Shown here one piece after another: positions 55,174 to 62,901 of a stretch of 64,000 nucleotides of DNA. The stretch is from the NCBI RefSeq assembly GCF_030323025.1, contig NZ_CP097329.1, positions 1,271,001-1,335,000 of the forward strand, read 5' to 3'. Positions within the stretch are counted from its first letter, which is position 1. Each line of letters begins with the position of its first letter. Made by a program: the position numbers and the translations under genes. The notes beneath the pieces were generated by a model. The model was not told the origin of the DNA. It saw only the letters and a list, made by a program, of their open reading frames with translations, and did not search any database. The stretch comes from Pseudanabaena mucicola str. Chao 1806. GTDB lineage: Bacteria; Cyanobacteriota; Cyanobacteriia; Pseudanabaenales; Pseudanabaenaceae.

Positions 55174-55488
55174 ATGCACGCGGTGAAACGGATCGAAATT
55201 GTATCTGATTCTGTTGAATCCCATAAAATCACCAAGGTTTTAGAAACTGTTGGGGTTTTAAACTATACTGTCATCCGTAATGTGATTGGCAAAGGCGTAA
55301 GTGGCACTAATTCGGGCGATTTAGATATGAGCATGTTGGAAAACGACTATGTGATTGCTTTCTTCTTGGCGGATAAGACTAAGCATCTGATCGAACAACT
55401 AAGACCAATCATCAATAAATTTGGTGGTGCTTGTTATATTTCCGATGCTATGGAAATTATATCGATTCAATGTGTTGCATCCCTTTAA
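55174..55488 (+). CDS. sbtB: SbtB, PII-like regulator of SbtA
   Basis: A 104-residue PII-superfamily protein that binds adenyl nucleotides (cAMP, AMP, ADP, ATP in Synechocystis) and controls SbtA. Seen: KRIEIVSDSVESHKITKVLETVGVLNYTVIRNVIGKGVSGTNSGD, where the T-loop region follows; ENDYVIAFFLADKTKHLIEQLRPIINKFGG; and CYISDAMEIISIQC. The short C-terminus has no clear CGPxGC redox motif. The gene follows sbtA in the same direction but behind a terminator, so it probably has its own promoter. Confidence 0.92.
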   Translation: MHAVKRIEIVSDSVESHKITKVLETVGVLNYTVIRNVIGKGVSGTNSGDLDMSMLENDYVIAFFLADKTKHLIEQLRPIINKFGGACYISDAMEIISIQCVASL

Positions 55489-55574
55489 GAACAAAAGGAT
55501 TTACTGAGTAAAGTCTTTCGTTTAATAAAGGGTTGAAGGCGCTATAGTAAGAAGCAAATGTAATTTGAGTAGCT

Positions 55575-56003
55575 ATGACTCCATTACCAAAATATCGACC
55601 GAAACAACTATCGCTTGGTCCATTAGAGTCTGAGCTTCTCAATATTATTTGGGATAGCACAAGGATTAGTGCAACTGATATCCACGATCGCATTCTTGCT
55701 GATCCTGATCGCGAGTTAGCCTATGGCTCAGTGATGACCGTGTTGCGTCGCCTCGAACAAAAGGGTTGGATTGCTTGTGACAAAGAGGGACGCACTTTCT
55801 ATTGGCATACCCTAATTTCGCGCGAGGAGGCGCAAGCCTTAACTGCCTATCACCAACTCAATCGTTTCTTAGAAGTGGGTGATGCAGACATTGTGGCAGC
55901 CTTTGCCAATGACCTTGATCGCGCCAGTATGGACAAGCTCGAAGCGATCGCTACCCGCCTTAAAACGATTCGCCAATCTAGAGAACAGTCACTGGAAGGT
56001 TAA
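55575..56003 (+). CDS. BlaI/MecI-type transcriptional repressor
   Basis: 142 residues with an N-terminal winged helix: LSLGPLESELLNIIWDSTRISATDIHDRIL; AYGSVMTVLRRLEQKGWIACDKEGRTFYWHTLISREEA, the family signature; then a dimerisation helix. In beta-lactam resistance systems BlaI is cleaved after BlaR1 signalling. Here it precedes an M56 peptidase gene by 2 bases, the same pairing, so a membrane-peptidase-controlled repressor is likely. The target genes and signal are unknown. Confidence 0.9.
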   Translation: MTPLPKYRPKQLSLGPLESELLNIIWDSTRISATDIHDRILADPDRELAYGSVMTVLRRLEQKGWIACDKEGRTFYWHTLISREEAQALTAYHQLNRFLEVGDADIVAAFANDLDRASMDKLEAIATRLKTIRQSREQSLEG

Positions 56004-56005
56004 TC

Positions 56006-56881
56006 ATGCTATTTTTCTCGATGCATTCAGTGATGCTTTTGGGTTCTCTCGGCTTAGCGTGGGGGTTGCGTTACGATTGGCAGAGTAGCCATAATGTTTC
56101 AGTAACTTGGCAAATCCGTTGGCATAGAGCCTTATTTTGCTTTGTCCTGCCTCCCCTGCTGGTCATCACGACCGCGATTGCCGTGCTATGTATGGGATCT
56201 GAAGGTCAAATGATCGGTTTGCAAGCTGGCTATGTTAGCTATGCGATCGCCCTAATATTTTTGGTCTATAGCATCTTCCGTGCTGGGCAACTTGCCTTGA
56301 CAGGTTGGCAATCCTTACAAAAGTTGAAAAAGTTAGTCATCCACAGAGATGCGACAGCTAGCAACGATGATATGCAATTGCTAAATATTCCAATGCTCTT
56401 CGCCGCACAAATTGGCTTTTGGCGATCACATCTTTTTGTGAGCCAAGGTTTACTCGATACCCTTGATTCCGAACACCTAGAAGCAGTCTTACTCCATGAA
56501 CGAGCTCATGCCCATTACCACGACACATTCTGGTTTTTCTGGCTAGGCTGTCTGCGTCAAATCATGCCTTGGTTGCCCAATACCCAAGTACTATGGGAGG
56601 AGTTGCTGCTATTACGTGAACTACGTGCTGATCGTTGGGCAGCTCAGTATTTAGATGGCTTATTACTCGCGGAATCACTATTAGAAATGGTCAGTCATAA
56701 TATGCTGCCGTCTGAAACCTTTACTGCTGCTTTTGGTTCAACAAATACAAGTGATCGCTTAGAAGAACGGATTAATTTTTTATTAACTGAGCCTGAGCCT
56801 TTACCAAAATTCTCTTGGCGATCACTATTTTGGCTAGGATTTTCCCTCTTACCGCTTGCAGTACTACCATTGCATTCATGA
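56006..56881 (+). CDS. M56 family membrane metallopeptidase (BlaR1-like)
   Basis: 291 residues with N-terminal transmembrane segments (about 3-20, 42-62, 75-97) and the zinc motif HERAH at 164-168, followed by AHYHDTFWFFWLGCLRQIMPWLP and LLLRELRADRWAAQYLDG, giving the third ligand Glu. A last hydrophobic segment is near 275-290. It has no C-terminal penicillin-binding sensor domain, so it is a short BlaR1 form. Operon with the BlaI-type gene (2-base gap). Confidence 0.9.
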   Translation: MLFFSMHSVMLLGSLGLAWGLRYDWQSSHNVSVTWQIRWHRALFCFVLPPLLVITTAIAVLCMGSEGQMIGLQAGYVSYAIALIFLVYSIFRAGQLALTGWQSLQKLKKLVIHRDATASNDDMQLLNIPMLFAAQIGFWRSHLFVSQGLLDTLDSEHLEAVLLHERAHAHYHDTFWFFWLGCLRQIMPWLPNTQVLWEELLLLRELRADRWAAQYLDGLLLAESLLEMVSHNMLPSETFTAAFGSTNTSDRLEERINFLLTEPEPLPKFSWRSLFWLGFSLLPLAVLPLHS

Positions 56882-56992
56882 ATATAAAAAATATAAATGA
56901 CACAATGCGCTGTCTTTATTTTTTGTTTAGCGTTAAAATGTTTAGTCTATCTGAGAAAAATGGCAATTTAGCTATTCTCAATTCTTATAACT

Positions 56993-57628
56993 ATGAATCA
57001 ATTGCCAAAGGAGCTAAAACTTCAGTTTGCCCAAATTGATCGAGGTATTAGTCAGTTTAACAATGACTATTATGCAGCCTTGGGCTTAACGATTACCACC
57101 AATCCTATCTATATTCGTCGTGTCTACCTGAGAATTGTTCGCCTATTGCATCCTGATGTTTACGGCTTTTCGCTAGAAGACAAGGCAGTTGCTACTCAGT
57201 ATCTTGCTAAATTAGTCAATCCAGCCTATGACACTTTAATGCAAGAGCAGGAACGCCATGCCTATCAAGGAATCTTTAAATTACTGGCGAAGCGACTTAT
57301 CCAAAAATCACGCAATGTTCCGATTTATTCGACAGTTGCTTGTGAATTACTCCTTGCACCTAATGATGATCTATACGAAAGTTCTGTTTCCGCGATCGCC
57401 AAAAAGCAATATGAATCTCTCAATACAATCCTAAAATATACGGCGCAAATTAGTGAACTCAATCTGGTTTATATTCTCTACAAAGAGGGTTATACACATG
57501 GTGCTCCGAATATGCCACCTGTACTAGCACCAATGGTGCAGCACAAAAACGCATATTTTCCACCAACTTATCCTAGTGCTCAAGCCTACCCCAATCCAAA
57601 GAATAAACCTAACTCACGGAAATTCTAA
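56993..57628 (+). CDS. J-domain protein
   Basis: 211 residues with a J domain at about 25-85: DYYAALGLTITTNPIYIRRVYLRIVRLLHPDVYGF, including the HPD tripeptide at His53 that stimulates DnaK. The rest has a helical part and a Pro/Asn/Lys-rich tail (MPPVLAPM ... NPKNKPNSRKF). It lacks the Gly/Phe and zinc-finger regions of DnaJ, so it is a type III J-protein with unknown client. Monocistronic. Confidence 0.85.
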   Translation: MNQLPKELKLQFAQIDRGISQFNNDYYAALGLTITTNPIYIRRVYLRIVRLLHPDVYGFSLEDKAVATQYLAKLVNPAYDTLMQEQERHAYQGIFKLLAKRLIQKSRNVPIYSTVACELLLAPNDDLYESSVSAIAKKQYESLNTILKYTAQISELNLVYILYKEGYTHGAPNMPPVLAPMVQHKNAYFPPTYPSAQAYPNPKNKPNSRKF

Positions 57629-57647
57629 CTATGCGATTCCGAACTAT

Positions 57648-57733
57648 AGCAATCCTAAATTTAGTTGTAGAAATCATTGGCATCTCATTTAGGACTACTA
57701 TAGTTTAGTGGAAGCGCACCATTTAGGATTGCT
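57648..57733. repeat. 86-bp inverted-repeat element
   Basis: Ends AGCAATCCTAAAT and ATTTAGGATTGCT are perfect 13-base inverted repeats. The inside has further GGACT and TAG fragments. Single copy in the window; MITE-like in form. Confidence 0.5.
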
Positions 57734-57860
57734 TAACGTTTCTCACAAGATCTAGTTACATAGGCTTGATGCCATGTCGAAATCAGGATAATATACCTGA
57801 CCTTCATTAGGTTGAAAAAAGCTATAAAATATTCTGTAAAACATCAAATCCCTGTAGATC

Positions 57861-58418
57861 ATGTTTAAAGTCAATTTAGTAACGATTACTTTAATAGTTA
57901 GTTCTTTGATTGGGATTGGTGAGTTATGTATCAATCAAACTAAACTTATTAATCACACAAATGCTCAAGCTTCAGATTGCTTTATGGTCAATTCTAAAGG
58001 GCAGCGTATTGATCTCAGTAGTTTATGTAATGGTGGTCAAAATCAAACAGTCAGAATTCCCATCAAGAGACGTGTGCGTGGTATTCCCATTGTTGAAGTA
58101 ACTTTTAATGGTAATCGTATCTATGAAATGATGTTGGATACTGGCGCAAGCAGAACTTTAATTACTGGGGAAATGGCACAAACACTTAATGTTGTACCCG
58201 ATACTTCAGGGCAGTTTGACATTGCTGATGGCAGTAAAGTGAGCTTTCCTATCGGTAAAGTAAAATCAATTTCATTAGGTTCTCTCAAAGTCCAAATGAT
58301 GTCTGTACCGATCGCTACGAAGGCAAGTATGGGATTGTTAGGCTATGATTTTTTCGGTGATCTGGATATTACAATTGGACAAAATATGATTGAGTTATCT
58401 CCTCGTAGATTCTTTTAA
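57861..58418 (+). CDS. Retropepsin-like aspartic protease
   Basis: 185 residues with an N-terminal signal or anchor segment (about 5-20) and a single-lobe clan AA domain: FNGNRIYEMMLDTGASRTLIT with the catalytic D-T-G at Asp93; DIADGSKVSFPIGKVKSISLGSLKVQ; and GLLGYDFFGDLDITI. It should act as a dimer, as retroviral proteases do. It is probably periplasmic or membrane-anchored. Such small proteins occur singly in many cyanobacteria; the substrate is unknown. Confidence 0.85.
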   Translation: MFKVNLVTITLIVSSLIGIGELCINQTKLINHTNAQASDCFMVNSKGQRIDLSSLCNGGQNQTVRIPIKRRVRGIPIVEVTFNGNRIYEMMLDTGASRTLITGEMAQTLNVVPDTSGQFDIADGSKVSFPIGKVKSISLGSLKVQMMSVPIATKASMGLLGYDFFGDLDITIGQNMIELSPRRFF

Positions 58419-58638
58419 TATTTCAACATTCTTAGATCAATTCATCGAGCAGTTGTCGATGGAAACGTTATAAATTTTGATCCGTTTATAGCTTTTTCTC
58501 ATTAAGCATAAAAATAAAAAAATCTTTGCTGTTTTCTCTTAATAATTATAAATACGCGCAATAACCTAAATTATAGCTGAACACTTTTATTTAGTTTTAT
58601 TCATTATAGTTAACTTCACTAGATTGAAATTTATTTAG

Positions 58639-58733
58639 TAGCTAGGTATAATTATGAAATAGTTTCTGATTCCATACTTTAAGCGCATTGTGCGCTATGG
58701 GCTTTGGGGTTTGTATTTAATTGCACCTAGCTA
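58639..58733. repeat. 95-bp inverted-repeat element
   Basis: Ends TAGCTAGGTATAATTA and TAATTGCACCTAGCTA are inverted with two mismatches; an inner stem AGCGCA-TTG-TGCGCT lies near 58682-58696. It fills part of a 340-base gap with no gene. Single copy in the window. Confidence 0.5.
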
Positions 58734-58758
58734 TTTATATTTTTAGGAGAAGATAATA

Positions 58759-58986
58759 ATGATATCTGGGATAGGAACTTTGACATCAAACCCGATCACC
58801 AAAAAACTGAAACTTCTGCCCTATGCTATCGTGGGTGGTGCTGCATTTGCTCTTAATGCTAATCCCGAAACCAATGTCTATTTACAAATTTACATGACCT
58901 TACTTGAAGCCAAATTGGGGGTGGTCTTGGTATATTTATTGAGTAAGAAACTCACAAAGATTCCCAAAGAGAAGCATTCTGCATAA
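58759..58986 (+). CDS. Small hypothetical protein
   Basis: 75 residues after a good ribosome-binding site (AGGAGAAG, 8 bases before ATG). Two moderately hydrophobic stretches (about 18-35 and 45-62) and a Lys-rich tail. It could be a small membrane protein. I do not recognise the family. It lies upstream of the TM2 gene in the same direction. Confidence 0.6.
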   Translation: MISGIGTLTSNPITKKLKLLPYAIVGGAAFALNANPETNVYLQIYMTLLEAKLGVVLVYLLSKKLTKIPKEKHSA

Positions 58987-59067
58987 TAATTTGACATCAT
59001 GTAGCCTAGCAAACTGTGATTTTATTGAGCATTGTCACAACTAAAACAATCAACAAGGGAAATGGTT

Positions 59068-59403
59068 ATGAAAACTAGAACTGGTGCAATTCTTTGGTGT
59101 TTCTTTTTAGGATCGCTTGGGGCACATAAGTTTTATCTTGGTCAGACTGGATGGGGAATTGTTTACCTTCTATTTTGTTGGACGGGAATTCCATCGCTAG
59201 CAGCATTTATTGAATTCATCATGTTATTGCTGATGTCTGACGCTGAATTTAATCGTAGATTTAATGCTGCCGCACCTCAAGCTACAGCATCAGTTCGAGA
59301 CTCTACCGCAGCACTTAGCGATCTGAAGAGACTCTATGATGATGGCGTGATCACAGCCGAAGAATATGAAGAGAAGCGAAAAAAGCTACTTAAAAACATT
59401 TAA
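59068..59403 (+). CDS. TM2-domain protein with SHOCT tail
   Basis: About 111 residues from the ATG at 59068, which has AAGGGA at proper spacing; ATG 59062 is also possible. Seen: RTGAILWCFFLGSLGAHKFYLGQTGWGIVYLLFCWTGIPSLAAFIEFIMLLLMSDAEFN, a TM2 pair of helices; then TAALSDLKRLYDDGVITAEEYEEKRKKLLK, a SHOCT (short C-terminal) domain. The combination is common in bacteria; the role is unknown. It probably shares a unit with the following HhH gene (48-base gap). Confidence 0.88.
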   Translation: MKTRTGAILWCFFLGSLGAHKFYLGQTGWGIVYLLFCWTGIPSLAAFIEFIMLLLMSDAEFNRRFNAAAPQATASVRDSTAALSDLKRLYDDGVITAEEYEEKRKKLLKNI

Positions 59404-59451
59404 TCAGAATTGTGCAAGAATAATATTTAGCAAGAATCTTGAGAAGAAATT

Positions 59452-60162
59452 ATGTCTCAGCCTGCATGGTTTGATCAAACGCCAGCATGGGTTTTTTGGT
59501 CTTTTGTGCCAGTATTAGGTGGTGGCGCGATCGCCTATGCTGGTGTAAAGTCTGGCTCAAATATTTGGATTGGTGTTGGTGCTGGCTTTGTTGCTGGCGC
59601 AATTGTGATCTCCTCAATACCAGTTCTCTCTATACTAGCAAAAATTCTCTGGTTTGCCCAAATTGCCACTGCCTTTGCGCTCAAACGAGCTTATCTAGCT
59701 AAAACCTACCCCAAGGATTTAGCATTACCTGATGATCCTAAACTATTTGCAGTGATCGCGGCTAATCGTCCTAAAGTTGATATCAATACCTGCTCTAAGA
59801 ATGATTTGGTAAATACTTTAGGATTACCGATTGTCTATGCCAATGATATCGAATCCCTCCGCGATGAAGGGCATATTTTCACTAGCATTGAGGAACTTCA
59901 CGACATTTTAGAAATCCCCAACGCTACGCTCAAAAAAATTGAGCCAATAATTATATTTAGCTATGACTATCGCCAAGAGTCAGATTATTCATGGAAGCGG
60001 ATTAACTCTATGTCCACAGATGATCTGATTGGCTCAGGGATAGAACCAAATACAGCTAAAGCGATCGCCGAAGAGCGTCAACGTCGTGGTGAATTCAAAT
60101 CTATTATGGACATTAAAAAACGTACTGGAGTTCCTTTTAGTGCTTATCGTCATCTCACCTAA
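59452..60162 (+). CDS. Membrane protein with helix-hairpin-helix repeats
   Basis: 236 residues: N-terminal hydrophobic region (about 14-75, two or three segments), then two helix-hairpin-helix-like units: KVDINTCSKNDLVNTLGLPIVYANDIESLRDEGHIFTSIEELHDI and SWKRINSMSTDDLIGSGIEPNTAKAIAEERQRRGEFKSIMDIKKRTG. The first resembles ComEA-type DNA-binding repeats, so binding of DNA near the membrane is possible but not shown. It is the last intact core-type gene before the decaying region. Confidence 0.72.
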   Translation: MSQPAWFDQTPAWVFWSFVPVLGGGAIAYAGVKSGSNIWIGVGAGFVAGAIVISSIPVLSILAKILWFAQIATAFALKRAYLAKTYPKDLALPDDPKLFAVIAANRPKVDINTCSKNDLVNTLGLPIVYANDIESLRDEGHIFTSIEELHDILEIPNATLKKIEPIIIFSYDYRQESDYSWKRINSMSTDDLIGSGIEPNTAKAIAEERQRRGEFKSIMDIKKRTGVPFSAYRHLT

Positions 60163-60234
60163 GCATTACTTTTAAGAGCTTATCCAATTACGAGGATGAT
60201 GAGTTTGTCAATAAGATTGTGTCAAGGAAAAGAG

Positions 60235-60608
60235 TTAGAGGGGAAAGCGATCACCAAACTCAATAGCAAAACGATTGAGAGCAGCTTTCCAATCTTTAAT
60301 GGGCAAGGAATCACATGTTGCCAGTGTGTTAACCAAGACTTGCTAATCGCTGGGTAAAGATTGCCCCAGTTCTCGGCAAAATCAACCAGAGCCCGTTCTG
60401 CTGCCTCAGCATTGAGAGCCGTATAAATTTTCTGCAGGTCGGCTGCCACAGATTTGCGGTGTTTCCAAGAAACATAATTCAGAGAATTTCTGACCATATG
60501 CACGATACATAGTTGGATCTGGTTTTTGGGGAAAACGGTTTCTATGGCAGCAGGAAAACCCGTCAACCCATCGACACAGGCGATGAAAATGTCCTTGACT
60601 CCCCGATT
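60235..60608 (-). pseudogene. IS256-family transposase remnant
   Basis: The minus strand reads NRGVKDIFIACVDGLTGFP, then AAIETVFPKNQIQLCIVHMV, as in IS256 catalytic cores. After a deletion and frame change it shows LPIKDWKAALNRFAIEFGD and RFPL, the C-terminal end, with a stop at 60235. The middle with the last catalytic Glu is lost. Its upper end joins the truncated hsdM at about 60608, so an IS event probably removed the hsdM 5' part. Confidence 0.85.
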
Positions 60609-61344
60609 AGAGTCGGTTGATGGCTATACGAAGGCGATCGCTTTATTTCGAGACAAGATGACTCTTTTTGTAAATGGAGTTTCGCAAACGCTCAAAGGTG
60701 AAACCTCACCGATGCAAGAGTTTGAGAAGAGTTTGACGACTTTAATCAAGGATGTGGAGGTGTTTCGAGGGGATGCTAAGACCCTCACCCCTAGCCCCTC
60801 TCCCTCAATGGGAGAGGGGAACCAGAACAAGATGAGTCTCAATGAAGGGGTGGGGAGGCTTGCGCCTCTTGCAGAAACTAGCCGTGATTTGGTGAAGCAA
60901 GCGGATCTCGTTTATAAGTTGGGCTGTCGGGTGATGGACTGGTGCGAGAAGGAACGGTTGGCGAAGGATAGCGATCGCTGGTCGAGTCGGGATGTCACGA
61001 AGGAACGCAAGGCGGCGGATTTGGCGCGACAGGAAGCGGTAGAGCAGTTAAAGCAAGTTCGCTATTTTCATAAACAGGCGGTGTGGCTGACGGAACGTTT
61101 TCCTGATGGCAAGTATCGGGATGTGCAAGGTTTGGTGAAGCTGGTCGATCGCGCTGAGTTGGCGGCGAATGATTGGAGTTTGACCCCTGGGCGTTATGTG
61201 GGTGTCGCTCCTGAGGAGGTGGATGAGGATTTTGATTTTGAGGAGACTTTGCGGGATATTCACATTGAGCTTGATGGTTTGAACGCTGAAGCGGTGGATC
61301 TGGCGGCGACGATCGTGCAAAATTTTAAAGAGTTGGGAATCTAA
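60609..61344 (+). pseudogene. hsdM: Truncated type I restriction-modification methylase (hsdM C-terminus)
   Basis: Only the C-terminal 240 or so residues of HsdM remain: VDGYTKAIALFRDKM; LVKLVDRAELAANDWSLTPGRYVGVAPEEVDEDFDFEETLRDIHIELDGLNAEA, typical of the HsdM tail. The SAM motif and NPPF are missing, so it is not a methylase. The open frame runs from 60526 through IS256 debris. An in-frame palindromic insert (about 60780-60822) encodes TLTPSPSPSMGEG. hsdS and hsdR are absent. Confidence 0.85.
60780..60822 (+). repeat. Palindromic repeat inside hsdM remnant
   Basis: CCCCTCTCCC and GGGAGAGGGG arms around TCAATG, preceded by CCTCACCCCTAG. This is a repeat type widespread in cyanobacteria and found inside and between genes; here it keeps the frame. 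Confidence 0.7.
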
Positions 61345-61349
61345 AATAT

Positions 61350-61774
61350 ATGGCAAGAGATATTTTTCATGACGTTGTTAGGGTTGCCTTAGAACCTTAG
61401 AAAAGGATGGATGGAAAATTACGGATGATCCTTACCGCTTGCGCTATGGTATTGCCGATGTGTATATAGATTTGGCTGCGGAAATGGCGATCGCGGCTGA
61501 GCGAGAAGGACGCAAAATTGCAGTCGAGATCAAGAGTTTTTCTGGTGGTTCCACAATTTCAGAGTTTCATACAGCTTTAGGGCAGTTTCTAAATTACCGC
61601 ATTGCTTTAGAGGTTGCCAATGAGTTAGATCGAGAGCTTTATTTAGCTATTCCGAGTGATGTTCAGAAAGACTTTCTTAGATTTGAACCTGCTAAAATTG
61701 TGATTGCTAGATACCAAGTAAAGCTAATTATTTACGACATTCAAAAAGAGGTGATTACGCAATGGATCGAGTAA
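61350..61774 (+). pseudogene. xisH: XisH-family gene frameshifted by an 8-base duplication
   Basis: XisH and XisI are fdxN-element excision controlling factors in Anabaena, but many cyanobacteria carry xisH/xisI pairs elsewhere. The frame from ATG 61350 (MARDIFHDVVRVALE) stops at 61397-61399 because CCTTAGAA is present twice (61387-61394 and 61395-61402). Deleting one copy continues exactly as KDGWKITDDPYRLRYGIA and on to AEREGRKIAVEIKSF (a PD-(D/E)XK-like core) and VITQWIE. The last 13 bases overlap xisI. Either a recent slippage mutation or a sequencing error. Confidence 0.88.
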
Positions 61775-62079
61775 GTGAGTATCGCCAAATTATTTGTCAG
61801 TTTCTGCAAGATTTTAGTGCGGATGATCCTGATGCGAGGTTGATTTTTGATAAGGAGTGCGATCGCTATTTAGTGTTGCATTCTGGGTGGCGTAATGATT
61901 ATCGATTTTATGGCTGTGCGATTCATCTGGATTTAATCGATGGAAAGGTATGGATTCAACAAAATAGTACAGAGGTGATGGTGGATCAAGAGTTGGAGAA
62001 GCTTGGGGTAAGTCCTAAAGATATTATTCTTGGTTTTCGATCGCCTGAAGTGCGTGAGCGTTTGGCAGCATTGAGATAG
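61762..62079 (+). CDS. xisI: XisI-family protein
   Basis: 105 residues of the XisI family: MDRVSEYRQIICQFLQDF; SGWRNDYRFYGCAIHLDLIDGKVWIQQNSTEV; and LGVSPKDIILGFRSPEVRE, all conserved. It is translated from inside the end of the xisH frame (13-base overlap), so the pair is an operon. With xisH frameshifted its partner function is in doubt. The usual fdxN element is not visible here. Confidence 0.9.
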   Translation: MDRVSEYRQIICQFLQDFSADDPDARLIFDKECDRYLVLHSGWRNDYRFYGCAIHLDLIDGKVWIQQNSTEVMVDQELEKLGVSPKDIILGFRSPEVRERLAALR

Positions 62080-62088
62080 GAGAAATTG

Positions 62089-62526
62089 ATGACGACAAAA
62101 CTTTATGATACAGATTTTTATGCTTGGACTTTGGAGCAGTCTCGGCTGTTGCAATCTGGCAATTTACAGGATTTAGATATTGAGAATTTGGTGGAGGAAA
62201 TTGAGTCTTTGGGTAAGCAACAACGCCAAGAGTTGAGAAATCGATTAGGTGTTTTGATTGGGCATCTTTTGAAGTGGGCTTATCAACCAGAAAAGCGTAG
62301 TAAGAGTTGGCGGTCAACAATTCGAGAGCAACGTAAGGAGGTGTTAGAACTATTAAAAGAAAATCCTAGTTTGAAGTCGTATTTGCCAGAGGCGATCACT
62401 TCGGCGCATGAGTCAGGTTTGGCACTGGTTGTGCGTGAGACTCCGCTAGACTATGAGGATCTACCTGTGGAATGTCCTTTTTCTCTTGAGCAAATTTTCG
62501 ATCTAACTTTTCCTGAAGGTGTTTAG
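62089..62526 (+). CDS. DUF29 family protein
   Basis: 145 residues from ATG 62089 with ribosome-binding site AGGAGA. Seen: YDTDFYAWTLEQSRLLQSGNLQDLDIENLVEEIESLGKQQRQELRNRLGVLIGHLLKWAYQPEKRSKSWRSTI, the full DUF29 core, then QIFDLTFPEGV. It is closer to the DUF29 consensus than the copy at 20940-21419. The function is unknown. It lies between xisI and an antitoxin-like gene. Confidence 0.92.
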   Translation: MTTKLYDTDFYAWTLEQSRLLQSGNLQDLDIENLVEEIESLGKQQRQELRNRLGVLIGHLLKWAYQPEKRSKSWRSTIREQRKEVLELLKENPSLKSYLPEAITSAHESGLALVVRETPLDYEDLPVECPFSLEQIFDLTFPEGV

Positions 62527-62560
62527 TTCACTCTTAATCCAGTTTCTTAGAGGTGAAAAT

Positions 62561-62758
62561 ATGGCAACGATTACTATTGATATTTCAGATAGTCAATTGC
62601 AAAAGCTGCAAGACTTGGCGAGGGTGCATAGGGTTTCCCCAGAGGCACTAATTTCTGCAAATTTGGAGAGTTGGCTGAGTTCGCCTAGTCCTGAGTTTAT
62701 GGATGCAGCGAAGTATGTGTTGAAAAAGAATGCTGAACTTTATCAGCGTTTAGCATAA
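62561..62758 (+). CDS. Antitoxin-like protein of a Doc-type module
   Basis: 65 residues from ATG 62561 with ribosome-binding site GAGGTG. MATITIDISDSQLQKLQDLARVHRVSPEALISANLESWLS fits a ribbon-helix-helix DNA-binding antitoxin. The stop overlaps the next ATG (TAATG), as in toxin-antitoxin operons. The toxin gene that follows is cut by an IS4-family element, so this antitoxin is orphaned. Confidence 0.75.
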   Translation: MATITIDISDSQLQKLQDLARVHRVSPEALISANLESWLSSPSPEFMDAAKYVLKKNAELYQRLA

Positions 62759-62901
62759 TGCGTTATCTCACAGTTATTGAGGTCTTGGCTTTGCATGGTC
62801 AAGTTATCGAGCAATCAGGCGGTAAGGATGGGATCAGAGATCTAGGTTTGCTAGAGTCAGCGATCGCTCAACCGATGATGACATTTAGTGGCATAGATCT
62901 A
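62758..62901 (+). pseudogene. Doc/Fic-type toxin gene truncated by an IS
   Basis: MRYLTVIEVLALHGQVIEQ, then GGKDGIRDLGLLESAIAQP and TFSGIDL, is the N-terminus of death-on-curing family toxins. The Fic motif HPFxDGNKR is absent because the IS begins at about 62899; the open frame runs on to 63012 in IS sequence. The catalytic part may survive beyond the IS, outside the window. Confidence 0.85.
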
